Assembly: GCF_040869045.1 (NCBI RefSeq)
Contig: NC_090319.1
Coordinates: 260,974,897-261,038,896 of the forward strand
From: Eurosta solidaginis
Lineage: Eukaryota; Arthropoda; Insecta; Diptera; Tephritidae
DNA length: 64,000 nucleotides
Reading direction: 5' to 3'
Position numbers and translations under genes: made by a program. The notes under the pieces are model-generated. The model worked only from the letters and a program-made list of their open reading frames with translations, ran no database searches and had not been told where the DNA came from. Below, piece by piece: positions 10,471 to 22,681 of the stretch. The first letter of the stretch is position 1, and each line of letters starts with the position of its first letter.

Positions 10471-11783
10471 TGTTGGATACCGCTAATTTATTTATATATG
10501 TAATACCTGCCAAGATTTTAAGGGTTTTTTATTTCGCCCTGCAGAACTTTTTCATTTTCTTCTACTTAATATGGTAGGTGTCACAACCATTTTATAAAGT
10601 TTTTTCTAAAGTTATATTTCGCTTCAATAAAACAGTCCAATTACCTTACCATGTTTCATCCCTTTTTTCGTATTTGGTATAGAATTATGGCATTTTTTTC
10701 AATTTTCGTAATTTTCGATATCGAAAAAGTGGGCGTGGTCATAGTCGGATTTCGTTCATTTTTCATACCAAAATAAAGTGAGTTCAAGTAAGCACGTGAA
10801 CTAAGTTCATTAAAGATATGTCGATTTCTGCTCAAGTTATCGTATTAACGGCCATGCGGAAGGACAGACGGACGGCTGTGTATAAAAACTGGGCGTGGCA
10901 TCAACCGATTTCGCCCATTTTCACAGAAAAGAGTTATCGTCATAAAAGCTATGCCCCTACCATATATCAAAAGGATTGGTTAATTTTTGTTCGACTTATG
11001 GCGTTAAAAGTATCCTAGACAAATTAAATGAAAAAGGGCGGAGCCACGCCCATTTTGAAATTTTCTTTTATTTTTGTATTTTTTTGTACTATATCATTAC
11101 CGGAGTTGAATGTTGACATATTTTACTTATATACTGTAAAGATATTAAATTGTTTGTTAAAATTTTACTTTAAAAAATTTTTTTTTTAAAAAGTGGGCGT
11201 GGTCCTTCTCCGATTTTGCTAATTTTGATTAAGCGTACATATAGTAATAGGAGTAACGTTCCTGCCAAATTTCATCATGATATCTTCAACGACTGCCAAA
11301 TTACAGCTTGCAAACCTTTTAAATTACCTTCTTTTAAAAGTGGGCGTTGCCACGCCCGTTGTCCAAAATTTTACTAATTTTCTATTCTGCGTCATAAGTT
11401 CAACTCATCTACCAAGTTTCGTCGCTTTATCTCTCTTTTGTAATGAATTATCGCAATTTTTCGGTTTTTCGAAATTTTCGATATCGAAAAAGTGGGCGTG
11501 GTTATAGTCCGATATCGTTCATTTTAAATAGCGATCTGAGATGAGTGCTCAGGAACCTACGTACCAAATTTCATCAAGATACCTCAAAATTTACTCAATT
11601 TATCGTGTTAACGGACGGACGGACGGACGGACGGACATGGCTCAATCAAATTTTTTTTCGATCCTGATTATTTTGATATATGGAAGTCTATATCTATCTC
11701 GATTCCTTTATATATGTACAACCAACCGTTATCCAATCAAACTTAATATACTCTGTGAGCTCTGCTCAACTGAGTATAAAAAA

Positions 11784-13780
11784 ACACAAGAAAAAGCTTA
11801 AATATAAGGGTTTTAAGTAGGATAACAGCAGTTGTAAAAATCTTACAATCTTAAGTAATCAAGATTGATGCTCATTGTTAACGATGTACAGCTAACCAAG
11901 TCAAATGAAAATGGTTAAGACTAGTGATGTAAGTTATTACAATGGCAGAATGAAAAAAGGACGACAAAAAGCCGAAACACTCCAACTGACAGCATATGCA
12001 GATGAAATTTCAGTTCTGATCAAGGTGAATCCATACCAGGTGGTGAAAAGAAAATTTTAATTGATTTCGATTATCTGATACATTAAAGTGGAAGGCGCTG
12101 TATGGAAAATAATCAAGAAGAAGCAATCAGCTGTTGGGATAACAACACCTGGTGCTGAATTCGCCTTGGTTCTAATTAAATGGAAATGCCTATCAACGTT
12201 TAGTTTGATGTTGAAAGAGGAACTCAAATTCATTCACGGCAGGGCCAAACGAGTCGGGTTTTGTACTAGTGTACATAAAGCAGATCCTGTCTCTCTATTA
12301 GGAAATATGTTCATCGAATATCACTGCTCGTTAAAATATGGGAGTGTAGCGCCATTCCCAATTAACGTCTAAATCCTTGACAATTGTGTTGTGCTTAAAA
12401 CACGCATCAACTTGCCCCTTGTTCTTCTAAACAGCGTTGTGAGCGGGATGGTTTTTAAACTTCCGTCTTGATGTAGGTTCAGTTGGTTCCATCGACGGGC
12501 AATCTCTCGAGAGTAGGATTTACTGACTCCACTCAAAACTCAAAATTTTTACAGTTCCACTGTTAAATGAATGTTCCTCGCAGCACCATCTACAATGATG
12601 TATGTACATTGGAACGGTTCTTCGTAATTATTTCTCAAATTTTGCTTGGAGACACACAGCTTTCAGCGTCATGTGATCTTCAGTTCGTTTTCGCTACAGA
12701 ACGAAAAATAACGCTAAAAACGGCACCGAAACCGTTTGGTCTCCAAAAAATATTTGCCAGGGAATGACGTAAAATCAATGCCAAACACGGTTTACCGCCA
12801 ACCCAAATTTGGTGCACGGCATAACGGAAAGTCCTTTCAATCATTCTTCGACTAGATATGTCACTGGAAATAGCACAATGCCGAAACCTATTGGTGTCCG
12901 AAACGAATTCCGTAAATTTCTTATTTTAGTAAATGCTTTGGAGAAAAATTATAAAATTAAATTTAAAGAATTGCTTTCAAAAATACGTGAATGCATTTAG
13001 AAGCAAATGGGAAATCCCAGCTGTGCAATAACAACTAACTATCATGGTCAGTTGTGTTTGCTCCTACTCAACGTAACGGAAAATCACTCGCATTTACTTT
13101 AAAGTCACCCCGTCGGAGAATCAACGTAAAAAAAAGGACCCATCCCCCTTATTCTAGGGTTTGCCACCTTGTTTGGCATATTTGTTAAAATTCATGGGTG
13201 GACTCTTTTAGAGTCACCATTTTTAACACAGATGGGACATCCCACGCGCGAAACTATCGCAAATACATACCAAGCGGTCCTATTCGAACGTAGTCAGGTA
13301 TTCGCGAATAAGCTTCTGTGATTTGTACTTTCCGGACGCGGTACCTTTGAAGCGCTCACCACTTCTTCACTTCACGCGGCTTTAGAACATGGGTCTACAA
13401 ACATTCAAAGTGATTGCTTTAGAATGCATTTGGTTAGCTCATACGTACGCAGTGCGGTGTAACTTTGGTTGCTGCTACTTTTGCATTGGTAATCAGTGAA
13501 AATATGTTCTTGCTCGGGCGCCATTTGCTTTAAACCATTACTAAGAAGAGTAGAATTAGAACCAAACTATAACACCCAATTCACAACAGAAAGCCTACGA
13601 ATAATGCAAATGAGAAACACGACTGGCAACAGAAAAGACACAGCTAACATCTCCGCTGTATACCTATTATGCTTATAATCCATTTTTTAGCTTTTCTCTT
13701 TCTGTACATAACAAACGAATGTAGACGAATCCAAGTTGGTTTTTGACAAGTGTACTGCCAACATCAAGTACCATAATTAT
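11784..13780. other. Unassigned region with one possible RT relic
   Basis: No gene is recognised. The frame at 11971-12060 reads LQLTAYADEISVLI, which resembles an RT motif C with YADD changed to YADE, but it is 30 codons long and isolated. The open frames at 12088-12372 and 12567-12767 match nothing I know. Confidence 0.45.
11971..12060 (+). pseudogene. Possible reverse transcriptase motif C relic
   Basis: Thirty codons containing AYADEISVLI. Most non-LTR RTs have AYADDI at this point, so one catalytic Asp would be changed. No other RT motif is found nearby, so the call rests on ten residues. Confidence 0.35.
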
Positions 13781-14110
13781 TTATTTATTTTATTTTACTT
13801 TTTTACGATACATTGCACAATGTATACAATTTGTAGTAAAAAATTGTGTTATTTTGACGCCTTGATGTAGCTAGTGCTACACATGTTTAAATATGTAAGA
13901 GTTATTAATTGTATCCAACAAATTTTCATCGTTGTACCTAATTTAAAATTTTATTTTCATGTTTTCATTGTTGTTGTTTGTGTTAAAAATTACCAAATAA
14001 AATATGTAATTTCAGTTTTGCTCCTGAAGAAGCTAAGGTGCTTTGCGAAACGTTGAGCCGAAATAGTGGAGTTTTCATTTACTTTGCACTAAAGTAAATT
14101 TGTGGTCAGA
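13781..14110 (+). other. AT-rich sequence with a Penelope-like terminal signature
   Basis: At about 14024-14056 the sequence reads CTGAAGAAGC, then CGAAACGTTGAG. A CTGAAGA...GCGAAACG pair is typical of the end region of Penelope-like elements, some of which carry hammerhead ribozymes. The neighbouring sequence is too decayed to confirm either. The 60-codon open frame across it is probably not coding. Confidence 0.3.
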
Positions 14111-16230
14111 AATAGCCTATTTATAAACCCAATAAGTATCTAGGTTTCACGTTAGATAGTTGCTATTATTTAAAACCACACATATTCGGGAAAAAATCAA
14201 TACTTTCCAATGGAAATCAACATGTTGCAGCAGTTGTATTGCGAGGTAGTAAATGAACAAATAAATAACGCATTCTGCGAGTGCAAAATATTTGAACGTT
14301 AAATTACAAAATAAACAATACACAGATTTCGAAAGTTTAATATTGAAAAATATGTAGGTATGAAAAAAGCAAAAGCAGATTACAATGCTATGAGTCCAGT
14401 ACGACCTTATACTTCAATAAGCTGGCAAGCATGTTCTGTAAGCTGCGCTCAAGTCTTCTGGCAAAAGCATACTAAAGCATGTGTATTATGCAGGATAAAG
14501 ATATGAGCCATTCCATGCCAAGTCATACTAAATATGGATTTTGCAATACTGCTTTGGCTTAAAGTTTGAAGTCACTTACTCAAAACTACTTTGAAGATGA
14601 TTGATTCTATGATTTTTTTTTAAAATATTTCGTCTAGATAATGTAGATCAATCAAATCAATCTTCGAGAAGCTTCGTGATTTTTCCGGTTTTGTTTCGCT
14701 TCCTTCAAACTGAAGCATTCCTCTCGAGTATAGAGTACATTTTGCTTCCACACAGTTATGTATGTATTCAGCGTGTAATGAAAAGCACATTGTTCCCTTC
14801 GACGAATATCCTGTTATGCCTGCAGCCTAAGATCAACCTGTTTCTTTAACTATGTTAACGGCAGTGTTTGTGTTCATTTTTAGCTTCTCTAAGTCATCTG
14901 CGGAAAATAGTCCCTGCTCGGGTGTCATCAGTGTAAAGCCATAACTCGGAGTATTAGTATGTAAAACAAAAGAAAGCAGGTTGTTGTTAAAGTTCTATGT
15001 ATACGAACAAACTAAGAAGACCACAGCTGCTGAGTGTACATGCACACGAATCATGGGTTCCACTTGAGGATTGGGGACTCAAACTATTTTTTTTTTTAAA
15101 CAGGGCGACAATCTGCTCAATTTGAATAATTTTCGTTAAAATAATGCTCTTTGATGAGTTTTCCAAAAAAAATATGTAAGAAATGGTCATTTCAATTTGA
15201 TATTTATTCAGTGATAAAATAGTAAAAACATGAATTTAAATAAAGATCCCCAATTTTTATCTTAGTTATAAAAAATTGAGTTATATAAAAAAAATAAAGG
15301 AAGTTAAGGGTATGTTTCATGAATCTTTCTCAGCAGTGTTAGATTTTGTTGTGGTTTTTTCTTAATAAGAGCAACGAGACCTACTCGGGCGCCACTTTAG
15401 TTAAACTTTATTAAGGGCATTAGAACCAAAAGTGGCATTAGACTTCAAATAAGCATTTAGGTAAGATAATGAACAAAATGTACAGAAATGGATTTCAAAG
15501 GCATGATGAAAGATGGTATTTTTTATATATTTTTTTTCATAGCTTGGCGAAAAATTGGCCGGTTTGGGCAGTTCAGCTTAAGTTTATTGTTCTTTTCATA
15601 ATTTTCAAACAATTTATGCAAAGATATTTTTTTCTAATTCGAACATATTTATTTTTATTGGCGTATGTGACTTTAAATTTGTTATCATTATAAAATATTA
15701 TTTTCTAATATTTTCACAATATGATTCTGGAAAGGCACATTTTGAGCGTTATCTCGAAATCAATTAGACGGTTCTGATAAGTTTTTATGGTTTCATGGCT
15801 ACTTCGGCGACTCGGAACGCAGCTATTATACCAATCCTCCTACCAAAAAAAAAAAAAAAAATTAATATTTTTCGAGAGGCTGAAAAAAGAAGAAGAATCA
15901 CAGTAATTATTTGCGAAGTGTAAAAAAATATCTTCAAACTTCAGCTAAATCTTTAATGCACAATGCATTGGTTAGCTGAATCGAAACGGAATGTCACATG
16001 TACAAGTACGTAAACAGCTATGTCACAATGTTTTCTATAAGTTTTTTGGCACACAGCAGCACACTTTCGCTGTTCAACTGCCTACGAAAACTTCAAGTTT
16101 TATGTTTGTATGTACAAGGTATGCATATATAAAAAAACTTTTTATTCATATCCTCATACTAGGGATATTGATAATGTGGAAATTTGGATATCCGCAAATG
16201 CGAATGTGCATATGTGAATACTAAAATATT
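14110..16230. other. AT-rich DNA without recognised features
   Basis: Only a poly-A run at 15844-15860 and short random open frames. No repeat matching other parts of the window was noticed. Confidence 0.5.
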
Positions 16231-16720
16231 TTTATACCTAGCTGTACTTGTACATAGGGTTTTTAGAACTTCAATCGTATAGCGGTGGGTTGTAATGCTT
16301 TAAAAGAACCGAGAGAGATATGGGTTTTCCTATATCAAACTCATCGTTATTCGAAAAGATTGTGTTTGACCAAAGTTCGTTCGTCAGGCTGTTCGCTTGT
16401 TTGCTCGTTAAATTTGCAAACACTTATATATCTTCACAAAATCGTTGCACTGATTTTCTCGGACCCAAAATGTATTGGTATTCAGAAATGGAAAAAATTG
16501 GACTGTAACCATATTCACTTTTTCGATATCGATAGTTTCGAAATTCGTAACATTTTAAATATCAGTTACTTGATTAGTCTTAGCTAAAGGATCTTGACTC
16601 AACTTTCGATTTTGGAAAAATTTTGGAAAATGGGCGTGTCGCCGCCTGTTTTTGAGCAAAGAGCCAAAAGTCAAAATCAAAATCCGTTTATATTTTGAAG
16701 TTTGTATGATTTTTATATTT
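16231..16720 (-). mobile_element. Diverged family B end fragment
   Basis: TTTTTATACCTAGCTGTACTTGTACATAGGG matches, with changes, the end of the family B copy that begins at 41530. It is followed by the expected order of a TCGTATAGCGG word, a CGAGAGAGATA word, TTTCGATATCGATAG and GGGCGTGTCGCC (16632). The hairpin end is missing. Strongly diverged and noncoding. Confidence 0.5.
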
Positions 16721-16726
16721 CATACT

Positions 16727-17045
16727 AGCACACCCGGCAGGCGTTGCTCTGCCCTAGCTTTGGTCTATCTTCATAACTTTTAAGCAGTTTTTACCTTTTA
16801 CTCCCCCTTCCCTCTCCCTACCATTTTCTTATCTTTTTATTCACTCTTCTCTCTGCCTTTCTCTTTTTCTACGTCTCTTTCTCCCTTTCCGTCTTTTCCC
16901 TTACTTCTTTTCAGCTCCATCTATCCATGTCTCTCTTTCTGCATCCCAGTTCCAGGCGCAGTCCCAGTCCTAGTCCAAGTCCCAGTCCCAGTCGGTCCCT
17001 GCTCCATTTCCGGAAAAAGGGTCTTTAATACTAACCTAGACAAAG
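16727..17045 (+). mobile_element. mini-me-like element with pyrimidine and GTCCCA repeats
   Basis: Begins with the core ACACCCGGCAGGCGTTGCTCTGCC, runs through about 200 bp of CT-rich DNA and into an imperfect CAGTCCCAGTCC repeat (about 16945-17000). This layout matches the dipteran mini-me elements, which carry a conserved core and a GTCY proto-microsatellite; the match is from memory. A second copy lies at 43050-43690. The right boundary is unclear. Confidence 0.5.
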
Positions 17046-18583
17046 AGCTACCTATATGCCCAATTTCAGGTAAATCGAACCAAAAACAGGATTTGTTCGA
17101 AAAGATTGGTCCCAGGTCCTCTTTACGAAAAAAAGTTTCGTAAATGCCTTTTTTCCAAAACTATCCCACCAGTTCGGAACTATTTAAAAGGGCGGGCATA
17201 ATATCGTACTAGAAGCAATATGTAGAATTTCAGTCCGATTCCGATCCAACGAAATACTACCAAGAAAAGTACTACATCTCAGCTGTCAATTTTTACACTA
17301 GTTCGGAACTATCAAAAATGTGCCAATAAACAACTAGCTTTAAAGTGGAAATTTGTATCTAGTTCCGAACTAGAGAAAAGGTAATGCAGCGGAGACATGT
17401 TAAATTCGCCAGATGGAAGCATATAAAAGAGACAGAGGGCGAACTAGTAGAGGTTCCGAATGCACTAAAAGCGCACCAGTTTTGAACTAGAGATTTTCCA
17501 TATGTACATATCTAATTAGATTATACCAATGATATATATAATTGTTAGTGTGGTTAAGTAGGAAAATTAAACCAATTGTTCAGAATGAAGGCGATTGCAC
17601 CCCTTTTTTAGTTAATAATTTCGCAGTACTATTTTAGACCATCGAAAAAAAACATTTATTTATCACAACTCAATTTGGCAAAAATATTGCTTGTCGTTGA
17701 ATGCTTGCCTAAAATTGAAATCTTTTTAGAAGTTCTGAGATATATGTCTTTTGAACTTGAATTGCAAAATTAGCTGTATAGTTAACATTTCAGAAAAAAA
17801 TATTACAAGAAGCAATTCCCCGAGTAGTATTTTCTTTCCACACCACCATTTTCATAACTTGGGCTCAGTCCGATTTTTGCGAATGCGAATACGATTATTT
17901 GAAGCATCCCTAGTTCATAAATACATCCCGACATATGTACATCCGGCATGTTAACTCGCATACTGATGTCTTCCCGATCGTACATACGCACATACATACA
18001 CATGTAGTTGAGAATAATTTGGTAAAATTTGATAGAATTTCTTCGAGCTTTTAATTGGATTTTTTACATGAAAATCCAGTAAGATAAAATGACTTAATAC
18101 AATTTTTTGTTTACTCCAAGTGGTAGCAAAGCTCTTAAGAAGGAAATTGAGTACAAAATTACTTGGATACGTGTAATGCGATAAATGTTACATTTTAACT
18201 TGCGTGCCTACACATACATACATACATACATATACTCGTATTAGTGTTATCGAATTTTACTCAATTTTCATTGGAAAATATGCGATTCTTTTATTTTTGC
18301 TTGAAATAGGAGTACAAAAACTAGTAGACTTTTAGTATCTATAAAAGGAAGGTAATTCAACTCATATTAAAGGGAGTTTGTCAAGTGTGGTGTGGAATAA
18401 AGAAATACTTTCAGGTTAATAGTAAATGCAGGTTTGAAACCTATTGAAACTAATTACGTCACTAATTATGTTTGGGCGATTCACAAGAGGCTCATATTCA
18501 TGTAAAATTATAAGATTTGAGTCGTTTCCATGGTTACTAGGGCGGGTCGATTTAAAAATCGCTCATTGCTCTGTGAAAATCGT
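17045..18583. other. Unassigned AT-rich region
   Basis: No gene is seen. It contains a recurring AGTTCGGAACT-type word between 17170 and 17480, a CATA microsatellite at 18206-18231, and the phrase GGGTCGATTTAAAAATCGC at 18545, which resembles the end of the element at 22682. Confidence 0.5.
18206..18231 (+). repeat. CATA microsatellite
   Basis: About six CATA units (ACATACATACATACATACAT). Simple sequence with no sign of function. Confidence 0.85.
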
Positions 18584-19114
18584 ATTCTAGGGATCAAAAT
18601 AAGAAACTTTGCCGAAGGAACCATACCTCTAAAACGAATTGTGATGTCCCCCCCTTTGGGTGGAACTTTTGGGTAAGGGCAATTTCAATTCTACCTGCTG
18701 TGTCTTGTGGTGGCTTAAAAAAACAACACAAGAAATTTTACGATCTGCAGTTGTGTTACAGTGATACCTTCATTTTTTAAAACGGTTGAATAAAAAACCC
18801 ACACAACTATGTTTACGACATGCAAATGCACCACAGTGATGCCTTGGATGTAAAAGGGGGTTGTAAAAACGCTAATTTCTAATAATTTTTTTTAATTTCT
18901 TTTTTATTACTAAGTTAAATTCATTTTTTCATTTACATATGTTCTGACTAATAAATTTCTAAAGAGAAAAATAAACTCCAAAAAGAAAAAAACATAGGCA
19001 TTTCAAAGTGGGATTTTTCAAAATTTGCCCCTACGGCCCAAAGGGGGGGACATCAGAATTCGTTTTAGAGGTATGGTTCCTTCGGCAAAGTTTCTTATTC
19101 TGATCCCTAGAATA
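18584..19114. repeat. Inverted repeat with 77-bp arms
   Basis: Arms 18584-18660 and 19037-19114 are reverse complements with two or three mismatches. Each contains TATTCTAGGGATCA, AACTTTGCCGAAGG and CCTCTAAAACGAATT. The loop is about 375 bp. A transcript across it could fold into a long stem. It is probably part of a MITE-like element; no target duplication was found. Confidence 0.85.
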
Positions 19115-19157
19115 TGATTAAAGGCTTGCATCGTTTCAGCAATTCATCCTGCCTGGC

Positions 19158-19206
19158 CAATAGTTACTTAAATACTTATTTAATTGGCGCTTAACCGTTT
19201 AAACAG
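19158..19206 (-). mobile_element. RTE-like retrotransposon 3' tip
   Basis: On the minus strand TTTAAACGGTTAAGCGCC is followed by AATTAAATAAGTATTTAAGTA. The same tip, CTTAAACGGTTAAGCGCC then ATTTAAGTAAGTA, ends the RTE-like relic at 54380-54835. Only the last ~50 bp are present. Confidence 0.5.
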
Positions 19207-19345
19207 CCTATCTGACATGTTCTGTCAAAATCGTCATAGAAATATTCAAATGGTATTCCAGTGAAAGACGACGTTTCAAGTAGAATAGACCACACTCTCA
19301 TTAAGATGAGATCATTTAGTTTAACGGAGCATGTGATGAAGTGTT

Positions 19346-19693
19346 AAGGGCCCATTACTGATACTTAGCATAGACTTGACTTGACTTGAGAACTGTCACT
19401 TACAGTTCTGTTAAATGAACATTGCATGTTACTGATTACTCAAAACTTAGCAACACCTAACTTGACTTAGAAGTCTGTTGAATTTTGATTTTCTATCTAA
19501 GTTCTAAGTGACGTTCACATTTTGAGATGTCATTTGTTTGTTTCCATTTCATTTTGGCATTTTGTCATATAAATTGACATTTACTGAATATGATGCCAGA
19601 TTGTATGCGCTAAGTGGAGTATAATCGTGGCTAAGTTGCCAAGTTTGCGCCAAGTCAAGTCAAGTCTATGCTAAGTATCAGTAATGGGCCCTT
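19346..19693. mobile_element. MITE with 43-bp terminal inverted repeats
   Basis: The ends are perfect inverted repeats of about 43 bp starting AAGGGCCCATTACTGATACT and running through AGCATAGACTTGACTTGACTTG. Total length is 348 bp and the interior is noncoding. The perfect match between ends suggests recent activity or recent arm conversion. No clear target duplication is visible, so the superfamily is open. Confidence 0.85.
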
Positions 19694-21044
19694 TGGTGTG
19701 AAGCTTTTGAGATACATTGGATAAATGAGTTTATCTACATCAATATTGCGATCGAAGTTATTCCATACTAAGACGAGTCTACTAAACCGGCCATAAATTA
19801 ATGTTACGCTAAAATTATATAACACACTTCGATATCTTAGGATAGTTGCAAAATAAATAAAATTCTATCTGAAAAAGTATTTCATAATTTTGGGTCCGAT
19901 CTTGCATAGTCGCCCAAGGCAATCCTTGTCAGCGTTTTTTGTCGATTGGACAGGGTTTTTACGGCTAATATTACACTTTATCACCAGAAAAAAGTATGCT
20001 CTTAGAAGCTTCTTCCATTATCTGCTTGTTTCATTTACACTATTGATCACCTTAACGCTTTCTCCCTGCTTTCTTGGCAAACGGCTTTGGTGTGCTTCTG
20101 ATCTATCTATTTTTGAAGTTAAGTGTACTTCTTTAGGCGCTTTGTAAAAAAATGATGAGCGCGAAATTAAAAAAAATGCAACACAACGGTAACAGGTTGG
20201 AAATACCCTTCAAAAAACGCGAGTACTCCATAAATAATGTAAGGAATACGCCTTTGGGAGTATAGGACTGCTCCAAATCTAATCTGTATTCATACAAAAA
20301 ATGTGCTCCAATTAACATTGCGATGTCCTAGGAGAGGAGTAGGTGATCCCACTCTCGCTTTGTTTGTGAGTAATCCATAGAGTACATACGTGAGAGTACC
20401 CTCCGAAGTACTTTCACTGTAGTAGTCCATGGAGCACCCACAGAGGATCATATACCAAAGTACTAAAGAGGAATTGTGTCGGAAAGAATTATCGGAATGA
20501 ATTTAATTTAAAATGAAAGTAAATGAAGAGGGGCAATACGACTCTTATATTTTTTACTACGAATATTCTTATGTTATTTAGCATTTGCGTGAATAAAGAA
20601 ACTAATATTTCTATATACTATAGTATGTATACATAAAACCAGTGCGCGGTTGCATTTTATCAGAGTTGCCATAGAAAAATTTTATTATCAGTTATTTTTA
20701 TGCAATATTTTACTTTTGGCAACTCTGTTCGATCGTCATCGTGTCGTGATCACGGTCGTTAAAAAACGAGCAAAGATCGGCTGATGGTGGTCCGCAAACG
20801 CATTGCAAAGGAGTATTGTTAGAGTACTCCAACATGAAGAAAATGGAACACGTAATCCAACAATTTTTGCAGGGTACAGTTCGTGTGTATTTTTGTTGTG
20901 AACTGTACGAGTAAACTTGCCTTGAGTTGGGCTTTCACCACATCACATTATGCGTCACATGTATACATGTTGAATTAGGTGGAATGGTGAAATATTAGTA
21001 TGTTTGTATGTATGTATGTACATATTTGCTAATATTTGTGCATT
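19694..21044. other. Unassigned region
   Basis: No gene is recognised; open frames up to 85 codons match nothing known. A short inverted pair CAGAGTTGCC/GGCAACTCTG occurs at about 20662 and 20717. The stretch 20330-20480 is GC-richer than its surroundings but unexplained. Confidence 0.5.
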
Positions 21045-21056
21045 AAGGAGATTTAA

Positions 21057-21422
21057 ATAAATAAATAAATTTAAGGCGCGATAACCTCCGAAGAGATCTA
21101 AGGCCGAGCTTCTCTTCCAATTTGCGTCGTGCTCCTCTTGATATTCCCTACAAACTGGCCGGAAGGGACTTACATGTTTTATTCCGACTCCGACCGGCAT
21201 CTGCAAAGCAGATTAGTTTTCACTGAGAGCTTTTCATGGCAGAAATACACCCGGAGCGCTTGCCAAACACTGCCGAGGGGCGACCCCGCTTAGAAAAATG
21301 TTCTTCTAATTGGAAAACCTTATTTCTAAAATTTTGGTGTTGCCTTGCCCGGGGTGTGAACCCAGGGCATACGGTGTGGTAGGCGGAGCACGCTACCATC
21401 ACACCACGGTGGCCGGAGGTCG
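21057..21422 (-). mobile_element. tRNA-derived SINE, copy 2
   Basis: Same family as copy 1, on the minus strand. The tail is an ATAAATAAATAAA run at 21057-21069 and the tRNA-like head is near 21350-21415. It is flanked by AAGGAGATTTAA (21045-21056) and AAGGAAATTTAA (21423-21434), a 12-bp target duplication with one mismatch. Confidence 0.85.
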
Positions 21423-21434
21423 AAGGAAATTTAA

Positions 21435-21760
21435 TCTATCTATATATGTATATATATATATAAAGAAAGATAAACATATGTTTGAATGCAGCTTATGGAC
21501 TCCGAAACCACTCAGCCGATTTTACTCAAGTTTGCAGTATAGCTTGACAGCAACCCGCAGGGTGTTTCTGTGAAGTTTCCTGCCGTAAAATTCTATTCAC
21601 TGTACGATTTGCTTGAAATTAGGTATATGGGTAGCCCTTTGCCTAGATTAGTATTTACGATACCTTTTTTTTCCTAGAAGTGGACCAGGGATAGGTCTAT
21701 TCCAACAAATAAAATTTTTCTTTCGATTTGCCTGAATTTTGGATACTTAAATCCGCTTTT
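21435..21760 (+). mobile_element. Helitron- or mini-me-like fragment
   Basis: Starts TCTATCTATATATG directly after the SINE target duplication, then a TA-rich run. ACTCCGAAACCACTCAGCC follows with GATTTTACTCAAG, a phrase of the type seen near the starts of insect Helitron-like repeats (CGGCTGAACCGATTTTGCT). The end is not found. Weak assignment. Confidence 0.3.
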
Positions 21761-22681
21761 ATCATAAGCCACTGATAACTGAAGTTCCGATGCAGTCATT
21801 ACCGGAAAATGCTATGGTAATACAGCCGATACGAATTGTGTCCGTCATCGCTTTCTTCAATGTTCTTAATACGGTGCTATAAGCGGTGACTACTTTCAGA
21901 GAGTTGATATAAGCTCGGCGCTCTAAGGTGTTGAAGTCTGTATAACTTTCGAGTGACAAGCTTAGTGATGTGGAGTGTGCTTAAGCCAATTGGACAAACG
22001 TTTTTTATGTCATATTGTCTATGTAGTGGGTCAGGTAATTTACCCTGCTCTCGGTTGCCAATTTTAAGCGCGATACTTCATGATACACGTTGAAGTATCC
22101 TAGTAATACTAGTAATATCTTAATTTAGTTCGATGACCTTTCGAATAGAAGGTGTTACTTAAGAGCCCCCTATGGTGGTGAGCGCGGTGTTGTGTATAAC
22201 CTTTCTCAACATAGTTTTGGTAGACATTTTATACTGCGGAAATACGAGACCCCTTCTTATTCCTGTGTTCTTCTAACATGGGTTCATAGTGACATTAAAA
22301 CATAAAATGAATGAGCACATTACTCCAAGTAGTAAAACCTACAGTATGTTTTTTTTTGCATTGATAAAAACAGGGAAAAAAATGTCTCAAGTGGGAGTAG
22401 CTGCCTTTGTTTTATGAGCATATATTTGAGTAGATCAAACCATCAAAATGATAAACGAGATTAATGGATTTCATAAATTAGTGAAAACAATAAAAAGTTT
22501 CCAGACATGCATATGTAAATATGTAAAAAAAGTACACCACATATAAATGAGACAAGTTTTATTATGTTATATGGTCAGTTATTGCTAGGAGGACACATTA
22601 TTAGGCATAATTTTTATGTATTCTTACTTACGTATGTAATTATGATGATGATGAAGATCATATAAGCATATACATTAAATT
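21760..22681. other. Unassigned region
   Basis: No gene or repeat is recognised apart from a GAT microsatellite of about four units at 22641-22653. Confidence 0.5.

Larger units (their letters stand above)
8822..11783 (+). mobile_element. Large hairpin-ended repeat, family A, copy 1
   Basis: The left end reads AACAAGTAAGGAAGG, then the hairpin GTTCGGGTGTAACCGAAC, then ACATACTCAATTGAGAGCT. The right end reads GAGCTCTGCTCAACTGAGTATAAAAA. The ends thus share ATACTCAGTTGAG...AGCTC in inverted orientation. The interior has a ~130-bp tandem array (8958-10470), then a ~1.3-kb part with GGGCGTGG boxes about every 150 bp and an ACGG microsatellite at 11613-11635. There is no open frame with a known domain, so the element is non-autonomous. 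Its class (Helitron, DNA transposon or other) is not settled. A second copy lies inverted at 32666-35391. Confidence 0.7.
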
